Origin: Isoetes taiwanensis
Lineage: Eukaryota; Streptophyta; Lycopodiopsida; Isoetales; Isoetaceae
Length of the DNA stretch: 64,000 nucleotides
Assembly (NCBI GenBank): GCA_021234155.1
Contig: JAJEKV010000036.1
Coordinates: 1,994,777 to 2,058,776 of the forward strand
Direction of reading: 5' to 3'
A model generated the notes under the pieces. It ran no database searches. It saw only the letters and a list, made by a program, of their open reading frames with translations, and was not told the DNA's origin. Numbering within the stretch: position 1 is the first letter of the stretch; every line of letters starts with the position of its first letter. Shown piece by piece: positions 1-8,551 of the stretch. A program made the translations under genes and the position numbers.

Positions 1-175
1 GACCTTAACAAAGCAGTCCTCCGCACATCTTTAGGAATATTCAAGAAATGAGGAATAGTAGTCTTTTTCTGATCCATCCCATCAATCACAATGCATTATA
101 TATACCGCAGTTGGACGCTCAAGAGCTTTTTTCCCAGCTTAGCAAGCTTCCTTCTCTACCGCTTGTTGGTCACGG
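1..175 (-). pseudogene. Transposase-like fragment (DGMDQ type)
   Basis: The - strand reads IVIDGMDQKKTTIPHF and runs off the left edge of the window. Upstream, in a shifted frame, is RDQQAVEKEAC, then an in-frame stop, then a stretch ending ALERP. From memory, the combination of an arginine-rich helix, a ...P.. segment and DGMDQxKTxxPHF is typical of a family of uncharacterised transposase-like proteins seen in aquatic invertebrates, algae and early plants. The aspartates of DGMDQ would be catalytic candidates there, which is an inference. At least one stop and one frameshift are present, so this is a remnant. It is not the T protein described below, which lacks DGMDQ. The rest lies outside the window. 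Confidence 0.5.
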
Positions 176-859
176 TGTCTAGCAAGCTCATTGCACGATA
201 TCTATTCAAGAATTCAGGTCAAAACAATTCTTTGGAAACAAGTTAGAGAATGAAGAACTTCAACTTACTTTTTTAGACCTCTGCTTTTGCGGTTTCTTTT
301 TGGCTCTTCAATTTCGCATTCACACGTTGAGCAATAATGCACATCCTATGTTTTTGGGAATTTTCACAAGACCAAACTGAACTTTCCACGCCTAGTGAAG
401 TGAGAGTAAGAGATGTGTTGAGACCGAGTGCATGTTTCTTTGTCTTGGTTGAAGACATCTTTTTTGTGATGTTGTATCGTCCAAATGATACATTTTACTA
501 TTTGGCGACTTTTTCACATGTCTCTCTAAAAATATTTCTCCATCCAAGCTACAACATCTAAAGGCGTGCATTGTTATAACTCTTCCTCGGCCCGCAGGGG
601 ATCATCAATTGCGTGGACTTTATCCAATCTTGATTGTATTCGGAGACATTCTAGTGGACCCTAGGCGGTGAACAACCATAAAACATTTCTAGCACACTTG
701 TTCTCCCTAATGTAGTGCAAGAATGTTTTGGCGGTCCCGCCTTTACATCGTATGCCAAGTAGGCATTTTGATCTCGATAATGTCATCGAACTGTACTGTT
801 TCTAATTTCACTAAGTTTAGCCATGTTCAATTTGGTGATGCAACCCAATGAGCAAAGAT
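176..859. other. No recognisable gene
   Basis: Short open frames occur on both strands (273-458 on -, 337-561 on +), but they overlap antisense to each other and resemble nothing I know. It may be the upstream or intronic part of the transposase-like fragment at the left edge. Confidence 0.4.
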
Positions 860-1474
860 CTAGTAGTTCTTAGAATTCTCCTCATTTTGTTCTCGCCCAT
901 AAGGTTTTTCCTTCTCATTGATGAACATGCTCTCAATCCATAATCCACCCTCGAATTTCTCGGGTACTTTGGCTCGAGAACATGTAATCTCGCTGGTCGT
1001 TGTTGCCTTCATCTTCTGGACGAGTTCTACTCTTTGAGTGGCCTCCTCTACCCTCACCGGTGTGTTTCTAGAGGAAAAGAGACCTCGTGAAAGCCGTTCC
1101 CGAAAAGGCGGAGGCACGGTGTTAAATGTAGGAGATGGGCCATAACCTAATGTGGTAGCGTATGTTATGGCAAAGATCTTGTTGAGGAGTTCTTGCAAAC
1201 ATATCTCTTCACAATATTTGTGTGTAGACTTTGAAACTATTTGTGTTGAAGTCATATTCGAGAAGTTGTGGTGAATTTCATATTCTTCGTGACCGCGCAG
1301 CAGACCTTGCACTTCTATTTGGTGTTGGAGATAATGACAAAGGGTGGGGGAGCCTGTTCGAAAGTAACCTTTGCATGTGGAGCCGCTGCACTTCCGGGGG
1401 GAAGGAACAAAGGGTAGTGGAAGCATGTTACGCATGGTGGTGATGGAATGAATGGAGAGGCACCTGCTCTGCAT
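860..1474 (-). CDS. Hypothetical protein, 204 codons
   Basis: An uninterrupted - strand frame runs from a true ATG (MQSRCLSIHS) to a stop at 860. The product has a Pro/Ser-rich N-terminal third, a middle part with PSPTFNTVPPPFRERLSRG, and a charged C-terminus. I see no signal peptide, membrane segment or known catalytic motif. In this AT-rich, decayed setting a 204-codon frame is longer than most chance frames, but nothing else supports it. It could be one exon of a transposon gene. Function unknown. Confidence 0.3.
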   Translation of the reverse strand: MQSRCLSIHSITTMRNMLPLPFVPSPRKCSGSTCKGYFRTGSPTLCHYLQHQIEVQGLLRGHEEYEIHHNFSNMTSTQIVSKSTHKYCEEICLQELLNKIFAITYATTLGYGPSPTFNTVPPPFRERLSRGLFSSRNTPVRVEEATQRVELVQKMKATTTSEITCSRAKVPEKFEGGLWIESMFINEKEKPYGREQNEENSKNY

Positions 1475-2210
1475 GTGACTTGGTGACTATTTGGAAGGGT
1501 TGTGGCAACCCGCTTGTTTCGGACTCCTGAGTGTCAAGACAAGCAACGCAGGAGGTTGGCCGAGGAACCAGATGGAGAAGAGGTGGTATCATGACAAACA
1601 ACGCCCGACCGTGGCTCCCTCCTAACCGACTAACTAGATACTACAAAAGGTGGTGGTAGCTTGTTCAAAGACGCTGTTAACCATCTTACTTAAGCTGCAA
1701 AACATTTGTTAGACATAAGTAAAACACGTATGGTGTGCATTTTATATTCGGGAATACAAATCGAAGTTGTGCTGAAGGAAAGGAAAAGCGTAAGACAAAA
1801 AGAAACCGCAAATATATTCGGAACTACGCTGGGGAAATTCCCCGAAAGTGTATTGCTACCGCCCATCTTTGGACAAAACCGCCCTAGCCGGCAAGCCATT
1901 CGAAGTCCTCTTGGCGTAAATTCCCGATTCGGATCCTTCCCTACCAAAGAAGAACAGAGTCCGGATCTTGTACCCCTATCTAATCGATTCTTGCACCGTG
2001 AGCCCCATTCATTGAAAGCAACAAGAATTCTGCAAAAACAATTCCGTGTATTAGAGTCTTAGACATGGATTTTGTATTGAGAATGAGTATTGAATGTAAA
2101 TTTGCATAATTTTTTGTAAGAGCTCTCACTCAACACAAAAACCCCGCTCCTAAGCAAAGATTCGTGTCCTCGCTTTTTTTTTTTTTCGATAATTCCTCCC
2201 ATGAAATAGA
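1475..2210. other. No recognisable gene; short open frame 1706-2062
   Basis: A 118-codon + frame (1706-2062) is open, begins at a TTG rather than an ATG, and resembles no family I know. A poly-T run lies near 2169-2186. Otherwise I see nothing. Confidence 0.3.
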
Positions 2211-2630
2211 CTAGCGATTATTCCTTGGCAAATATCCTCCGCCTAAAGGGATCCGTGCTTCCTGCACCAGCTCCATATGCGCACCAGCCTTTGAACGGTT
2301 GGTCGGGAAAGAAATTCTCCCATTTGGGCTATTCAATCCGGCGAATTTTACCTCGAAAGTAGAGCAGAAAATGTTTGAGACCTGGGGCTGGAAGTTTTCA
2401 CAGATTCGTTTGTCAAGCTTTCGGAAGACGGAGAGGAAAAGGTAATCGCCTGCTGCTTTCACCTGTTTCGATTTTTTCACTGATAATGTTTTGAGAGTCA
2501 GCTTGATAGCAATTATAGCTTGAAAGTCATGTAATGCCTTTGTAAACTTCTTCAACAGTTGTTTTGCAGCATCTTCATATAGTACTACTCTGAGAATACC
2601 TTCCACTTCCTCCACTACAAAAAGGACCAT
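2211..2630 (-). CDS. Hypothetical protein, 139 codons
   Basis: The - strand frame opens with a true ATG (MVLFVVEEVEGILRVV) and closes at 2211. It contains a helical-looking middle (DAAKQLLKKFTKALHDFQ) and a basic patch (KKSKQVK). No motif identifies it. It could be an exon of a transposon-borne gene. I include it only because the frame is open and begins at ATG. Confidence 0.28.
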   Translation of the reverse strand: MVLFVVEEVEGILRVVLYEDAAKQLLKKFTKALHDFQAIIAIKLTLKTLSVKKSKQVKAAGDYLFLSVFRKLDKRICENFQPQVSNIFCSTFEVKFAGLNSPNGRISFPTNRSKAGAHMELVQEARIPLGGGYLPRNNR

Positions 2631-2639
2631 GTCTACTTA

Positions 2640-3270
2640 AATATGTTTTGAAAGACCGTAATATTTCATATTCCACATTAAGCCAATGACGAGGGCAAAA
2701 CATACGTAGTCCTCTTATTTTCTCTTATTTTCTTATCCTTACAGTATAAAGGTAGATGTGGCAGAATGTAGATGTAAGTTTCCTTTTGTACTCTTTTGTG
2801 TTAAACTATCTTAATTTTAAAAATATCAACTTTATTTCTACTAATTAATGATTTGTGAGATCCTAATTAAAAAAAAATAGGTATCGAATATATATTATTT
2901 CCGGTTTGAGATATTAGCAACATGGAGCTTCCGACTGCACCTTTATGAATTCCGAATAGTTTTAGGACTTGCAGGAAATTTTCCTAACAAGGTTTGAAAG
3001 TTTCCCCAACGCTGTTCTGGGATACACAGCGAGTGTCCATTACAACGTACTGTATTCGATTTCATATAGAACTTGGATAAACGCGGTCGGCCAGATCTTT
3101 AAAAGGAAAAAATGCCCTCACTTTTGTATTCGACCGCAGCCCGCCTGACTCCAAACCAAATTCCACAAATTTCCGCCGAGTCGTATTCAATTGCATAGGC
3201 ATACCATGGACAGGTTAGTGATTTTGTCATTTGTAATGCTTTTAATCATTCAAGCTAGACGATCGTCAGG
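2640..3270. other. AT-rich stretch without genes
   Basis: AT-rich sequence with no open frame of note. It leads into the palindrome array that starts at about 3277. Confidence 0.5.
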
Positions 3271-3276
3271 TTAAGC

Positions 3277-3645
3277 AAAATGTATTCTAATACATTTTTT
3301 TTTTATGGTAAAGCCAAAGTGTATTCGAATATTACCTTTTGCCTACCAAGCCAGTAGATTCGAATACATCTTTATAATTCCGTTAAACCAAAGTGTATTC
3401 CGAATACACTTTGGCTTATATTCGAATACACTTTGTTTGTGGGATTGCCAAAGTGTATTCCCAATACACTTCGTTGTTAGGGTAAAATGTATTCCGAATA
3501 CACTTTGGTTTAACAAAGGAAAGCCAAGGTGTATTCCGAATACATTTTGGCTAAATAGCCTAAGAAAAGTGTATTCGGAATACATTTTTGCTTCACTTTG
3601 GCGGCAAAAGTGTACCGAGGGAATACACTTTCGCTACTTTTTAGG
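3277..3645. repeat. Array of AT-rich palindromes, family P1
   Basis: About nine imperfect palindromes with core GTGTATTCCGAATACAC, usually extended to CCAAAGTGTATTC / GAATACACTTTGG, separated by 5-30 bp of A/T-rich linker. Examples lie at 3388-3420, 3447-3475, 3482-3515 and 3520-3552. Each could fold into a hairpin of 11-15 bp. The array ends about 80 bp before a good polypyrimidine-AG acceptor at 3726, so it appears intronic or just upstream of the ParB-methyltransferase gene. The same family recurs at 5540-5740 and nowhere else that I can see in the window. Confidence 0.85.
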
Positions 3646-3726
3646 GCTTTAGAAGTCAAGGATTGCAATGTTTTTCCTTGTTTTAAGTGTCTAAACACTT
3701 GTTTTTCCCCTTTTTTGTTACTTTAG

Positions 3727-4029
3727 CTGATTTTCCCCGCTCTAGTTTCGCTTGTTAACGACACCATTGCTATTAAACCCAAAACCCCCCGCCTAAGCAA
3801 CCCGCTAAGAACATCGGAAGCTTGTCGAAAAGAAACACCACCACAAGAACTGGTGGCCCATCCGGAACTAACCGGCCTCACCTATCGTTTCCAAACTCGC
3901 TGGTTCTTTACTAGAGGCCATGGGGGCAGTACTCCACACTTACATTCTTGCATCGCCTCAGAAGAGTCCGGTGACGAAACGCACGACGACGCCGAATTCC
4001 AAAGGCATAGGCCATATAAAGAGTGTTGA
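3727..4029 (+). CDS. Probable exon upstream of the ParB-methyltransferase gene
   Basis: An open + frame of about 100 codons with no ATG start is preceded by a splice-acceptor-like tract (TTTTTTGTTACTTTAG). It reads LIFPALVSLVNDTIAIKPK, continues through a Pro-rich part, and ends EESGDETHDDAEFQRHRPYKEC before a stop. A second acceptor-like site (GTGTTGTGTTGCAG) lies 20 bp further on. I infer an internal or early exon of the gene that continues downstream. The domain is unknown. Confidence 0.35.
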   Translation: MIFPALVSLVNDTIAIKPKTPRLSNPLRTSEACRKETPPQELVAHPELTGLTYRFQTRWFFTRGHGGSTPHLHSCIASEESGDETHDDAEFQRHRPYKEC

Positions 4030-4042
4030 AAGTGTTGTGTTG

Positions 4043-5460
4043 CAGTACCGACAAAGATGGTAGGTCATTTAATACATCATGGGGATCTTTGTTCTTATGA
4101 GGCTATGTTGAGGTTGACTAGGGTAAACCCACCTCCACTTTACAAGTATGTGGCACACTACATAAACAAACAAACACCGTTGTCCATTGTACACACCGTA
4201 AGTTCTTCGCTTAGTGAAGACTTTACAATCAAGGATACGTGAGGAAGAACAAGTGGATGGCACTAGCAGCCCATCCGATAATGAAGGGAGCAAGGAGGAT
4301 TTTGTGGAGCAACAACCATGGAAGGCCGCAATTAATGAAACACCGTTGCTTAAAGAGCCGCCTAAGAAGAGAACTCGTGCATTAGTGGTAATCTAAGAGC
4401 CGTAAGAAGAACCAAAACAAAAGAAGGCAAGAGGAAAACAAAGCCCCCTCGGTCGAAGAAAAAGACGCCGTAAAAAAAAATGGCAAAGAATAAACAGAGG
4501 AAAAGCTTGTGCAAGTGTGATATACTTTGCAAGTAACATCAATGAAGCCGCCACCAAAGAACTAAAACGGTGGAGAGACCCTTCAAGTTCAAAGATTTAT
4601 GCATCATTTAAGGAACTTGAAGGACGTGTGATTAGGAGCAATCCGTATGCTCATGTAGCTCCTATAGTTGTGCTAGTTGACAGCAACAAAAGGCATTGAC
4701 CCCGCCAAGTATGACAAGGAAAATGTGGATACCTACACGCATTATGTGTTGGGGGGAACCACAAACTTCAAAGCAAGGGAGGCAACCGGCATAAGGAGAA
4801 GTTCAACGCGAGGTATCCGACGGTTCTTTGTGCAAGATATTGTGGCCTTAATGAACCTAAGAAGCCAAGATCGCTGCCAACAACCCACAATGCGACAACG
4901 AAAACAAATTGAAGATGAGCTTGTGGACAAAATAAGATTTATGCACGTAGAATTTCTTATATTTAAAGAAAATATGGCTTACCTAACCTAAAGAAGCCAA
5001 AGATACTCCTTGGAGCTCAAAGAGGGCAGCCATAGAGTGTTGTCTAAAGTACAACGAGGACAACAAAAGGACCTCTTATTGCCCATGACAACTGGTTCCA
5101 GCTTTTGCTTTTAGAGAAGGAAGGATATGTCCAAGATTTTATTTCAAGTAGCTAGTCCCAAAGAATCTATTCCGTATCACATTGTACTAACGCCCACTTG
5201 TTATCATGTTTAGATATGGGATTTGCAAAACGAAATTTTAATATGTTCGAAAGCGCTGAGACCTCAAAAAGTAAGGGCAAGGTGATGACAAGAAAAAAGG
5301 ATCTGATGTTCCAAAAAAAAGAAATGACTATCACCGCCGGAGAGAGCTTCAAGGATTTACATGACATTCCTTTGTTAGAGATGTTACCGGTAAAAAGGTT
5401 GTGGACAAGGAATTTACTTTAGAAGAAATGTCGAAGGAGTTGCACAAGCAAGTCTTTTAG
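4043..5460 (+). pseudogene. ParB-like N-terminal part of a DNA methyltransferase gene (decayed)
   Basis: The sequence is readable in several frames joined by small shifts. It opens with an acidic stretch (SSPSDNEGSKEDFVEQQP) and then a Lys/Arg-rich stretch (about 4400-4490). Next is a region resembling a ParB/Srx fold: ELEGRVIRSNPYAHVAPIVV, then a short gap, then THYVLGGTTNFKAREATG at about 4735-4790. This matches the ParBc pattern of a (P)I-V-V strand followed by Y-x-(L/I)-x-G-x-x-x-x-x-A. A later part reads GKKVVDKEFTLEEMSKELHK. ParBc domains fused upstream of DNA methyltransferases are common in phages and bacteria, and the methyltransferase motifs follow here from 6240. Several stops and frameshifts mean no intact protein. 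The ParB assignment is by pattern only. Confidence 0.42.
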
Positions 5461-5539
5461 AAAGTTTAGTCTTTTTGTGTCAACGCGGTGTATATGCTTC
5501 CTAAAACTTCAGTTTTACAAATCCGTCACGCAACGCTGA

Positions 5540-5740
5540 AATCGAGAAAGCCAAAGTTGTATTGAGGAATACACTTTTTTAACAAAAAGCAGTGTATTCC
5601 GGAATACACTTTGTTTTTTAACAAGAAGCCGAGTGTATTCCGAATACATTTTGTTTTTACACGCTAGCCAAAGTGTGTTCCGAATACACTCGGCTTTTTG
5701 TTTAAGCCAAAGTGTATTCCGGAATACACTTTGGCTTTTC
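5540..5740. repeat. Second array of AT-rich palindromes, family P1
   Basis: Five units of the same family as at 3277-3645. The best, 5704-5737, is a perfect 34-base palindrome with half-site AAGCCAAAGTGTATTCC. Linkers are short poly-T/poly-A runs. The array sits between the ParB-like part and the next methyltransferase exon, which again suggests an intronic position. Confidence 0.88.
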
Positions 5741-5829
5741 TTGTTTGATGTGGTGTTGTTTTGTGATTGCGGTAAGGTTCTTCCGTGAGACGGTCCCCTC
5801 GATGTAATTCTTGGTTTGATGTTGCAGCC

Positions 5830-7219
5830 AAAAGAACGCTATTACATGTCAAACATGTTTGATGGAACAATTGAATGTGCAAACATGGGAACGGGCAAGG
5901 AGCTTTATCCTATTGCTACATCCGACGAGAGAGAATTGTTCAAGACGCCCAAATTTTGAAGGCCGGGTAAGCCTTGCTTTGGGCGTTTAGGTAGCATAGG
6001 TTTGTAAATGTTCTAATTATTTTGTGGATTTGCAGAGTAAGAAGAAAAAACAAGGACCTACCGTAAGGTTTCATGCACCGGTAAGGATTTGCTCGGAGAA
6101 GAAAGAACTTTGGCGAAGCCGCCTGGATTGTAGAGGTCGCAGTAAAACGGACTATGAAACGTTTACTTTTATTTGACCAAAACAATCTTTACTCAATTGT
6201 ACATGGGGATCGCACAAGCTTGAAGCAGTGTGAAGCCACAAGATTTCACGCTAATCATTGATGACATTCCCTACGGGCTTCAAGATTAAAGCCGGTCGAT
6301 AATGATGACATCCCTTTTAAGCATGCGGATTTCAATGAATTCATAAAAGGCTTAATGAAGATCACTATGCCTAGACCTTTGGCGGTTAGTGGTATTTCAC
6401 TCAAAGATGCAAGCTGGTCTTGTCGGGCCACTTCAAAAATCACTTTGGATCTCGACCACTGCCGGTTCACGAACTTAGTCCTGCACGCCCAGATTCGAAT
6501 ACACTACTTGTTATTTTCTTTTTGTTGCTGACCACGACCTTTCTCTTGAAGGTACAAAAACGAATATAAATTATCATGGTGGAGGCCCCGTGCTGTTAAG
6601 CAAAGTGGAATATCTCGCGACGCTTAGTTACTTGGAGCTTCGGCGGCAAGAGGACCATGGAGCATTTCAAACACCACCGCTTCACTTCTCAAATGTTTTA
6701 GAGTTTCCTGCAGGTGTTACGAAGTCGCAAGACCCGGTGCATAGGGCAGAATTGTGAGCCACTATCGAAGCCCCAAAACTCATCAACCATCTCATTGACA
6801 TGTTTTCTCGCCCAGAGATTGGGTGCTTGATGCTCTCTCGGCTCGTACCAACCATTGCATGTGCACTCAAGAAGGGGTCAAAATTGTGTGGTCTGGGACA
6901 TAGACAAGGAGGTCCGTGGAACTTTATTAAGATGAGATTGGTTGTCTTACCAAACCTTCCCCGATGAGAATCAAGAGCTGGCGCCAAATCCTCATCCGAT
7001 TATGCCAAGATGACATCATCGAGATTTAGGCCACCCTCACGAAGCCTCGTTGACGAAGAGGTTGTTTTTGTAGAGCTAAAAGAAGTTGCTCCAGTTGTTA
7101 ATCCAGAAGACAAAGCTGAAGAAGAACGGGTTAGTTCACCGGACAAGCAGCAATCGACATCAAAAGAAGAGCCTGAATCAAGCAAGAAGGGTGATGACGA
7201 GTATATCTTGGACCTTTGA
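5830..7219 (+). pseudogene. DNA N6-adenine/N4-cytosine methyltransferase-like (permuted, motif IV before motif I)
   Basis: One stretch reads KERYYMSNMFDGTIECANMG. A likely GT-AG intron follows at about 5957-6037. At 6236-6290 the frame reads DFTLIIDDIPYGLQD, a motif IV (D-P-P-Y type) with Ile in place of the first Pro. Then come NDDIPFKHADFNEFIKGLMK and MPRPLAVSG. At about 6755-6930, over a small frameshift, the sequence reads PKLINHLIDMFSRP, then DWVLDAL, then TIACALKKGS and CVVWDIDKE. This is the motif X / motif I (VLDxxxGTGTT..AC) region of the pfam N6_N4_Mtase fold in the order IV to I (beta-like class). An acidic Ser-rich tail (SSKKGDDEYILDL) ends at 7219. Frameshifts make it a pseudogene or an error-bearing copy. 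It probably belongs to a mobile element; the host of origin is unknown. Confidence 0.62.
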
Positions 7220-7523
7220 ATTCAAAACTGATTATTAAATTATTGTTAGCATTACAGCACCACTTAAATTTGATGTGTTACCAAAATAACCGAAATATAT
7301 ATTTTTTTCATCCCACAATTGATGGTTTTTTTTGTAATACTTTGATAGATTTACATTGCATTTCTAAAATTTGCCCTTTTCAAGTATGTTGTTTTACAAA
7401 AACATGTTCTCCCCTGCATGAGGTGCCAAAATTAAGGTAAAAAAAAATTGAACTAATGAAGAATCTCAACCTCAGCCCAAAAAGATCACTTTCTGGATCA
7501 TGTTGTGTTTTTTACAGGGAATC
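7220..7523. other. AT-rich spacer without genes
   Basis: AT-rich sequence between the methyltransferase stop and the LINE 3' end. Nothing coding is seen. Confidence 0.5.
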
Positions 7524-7559
7524 TTTGAAACGGGAGTTGTGCAACACTCCCGTTTCAAA
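7524..7559. repeat. Perfect 14-bp hairpin at the LINE 3' end
   Basis: TTTGAAACGGGAGT and its exact reverse complement flank an 8-base loop. The hairpin overlaps the end of the - strand LINE reading frame and would lie at or near the 3' end of its transcript. LINE 3' hairpins can be recognised by the reverse transcriptase; that role here is an inference. Confidence 0.8.
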
Positions 7560-8551
7560 CGCAACTCTGTTGCACCATATGCAGAAGCTGATTTGGTGTT
7601 ATGTCCTCTTGATTCTCATCGAAGACTAAGGCATTTCTCCACTTCCATATTGACCAGATTGTCCAGGCCCTAGCTATATGAAAGGCCACCTTCTTCATGG
7701 TGCACCATTCTATGGGAAGGATTCCCAACAGCAGTTCCTTGGTACCTAACGGGTATTCAAAGCTATCCAGACTCCATGCCCATACTACTTGCGACTTCTC
7801 ACATTCCACCAGGCAATGTTCTATGGATTCCTATTCAGCCTCACACATGGGGCATACTGGGCTGATGTTATTGTCCCATTTTGAGACTAGTTGATTGACC
7901 CTTGGAACCCTGTGTATCACTTGCCAAAGGAGAGCATTTATCCATGGGGGCAAATACTTATACCATATATTTCTCCAGATGTTTTTAAGGATTTCCTCCG
8001 TGATCACTAGTCCCCATTTGGAAGATATTGGAAGTAATCCCTTAGCCCTCAAGCTTCTGTAACTTGATTTCACTAACTTGTTTGGCTGAATCGCGGGGTG
8101 CAAAACCCATGGATTATGATCTTCTCTAGCTATAATGTTTGGGAGTACTCTAGCCATACATGCCCATATTGCTTTGTCTGTGTCCTTTCTGAGCACACGA
8201 ATCTATTTCACAAATTTTCCACCTCTACGATCCTTGCATCAGCCACCATACCTAAGGCCTTGTTTGTTTGCAAGACTAATCGGTACCCACCATGGGGAGG
8301 TCTCTCGCTTCGAATTTGTTGATGTCAAGCGTGAAATAGTTTTTATGACTTGCTGTTTGGAGATTAATCTTCTCAGAATAGAGAGGCTTCTCTACATGGC
8401 TTAAAAATAAAAAAGAGTGACCATGGGAGTACGACTTTTGAGGGAGGGCTTACTATACTTACATGAAGCTAATAGAGTTCGCTGATGAGGTGCATACCGG
8501 GGACTTCACCTCTTTCGTAAGATCATCCATATGAATTTGGCTATCGGTATC
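7540..8551 (-). mobile_element. LINE A, 3' portion (zinc-binding C-terminal domain)
   Basis: On the - strand the frame reads AIWACMARVLPNIIAREDHN, then WINALLWQVIHRVPRVNQL, then CPMCEAE, a stop, and ESIEHCLVECEKSQVVWAW. This is the plant LINE zf-RVT module (W...W..(H/R)+P....L, CxxC...H...C). It ends AWTIWSIWKWRNALVFDENQ at about 7560. Nearer the junction the frame PIAKFIWMILRK joins directly to the reverse transcriptase half at 22452-23745 if one copy of the 5-bp GTATC flanking repeat (8547-8551, 22447-22451) is removed. The copy has stops and is dead. Confidence 0.8.

Noticed and set aside
1706-2062. 118-codon + frame
   Set aside because: It starts at TTG, has no motif, and overlaps an equal-quality antisense frame.
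3277-5740. Regular palindromic repeats resembling a CRISPR array
   Set aside because: The linkers are short, uneven and A/T-rich, repeats vary, there are no cas genes, and the genome is eukaryotic.
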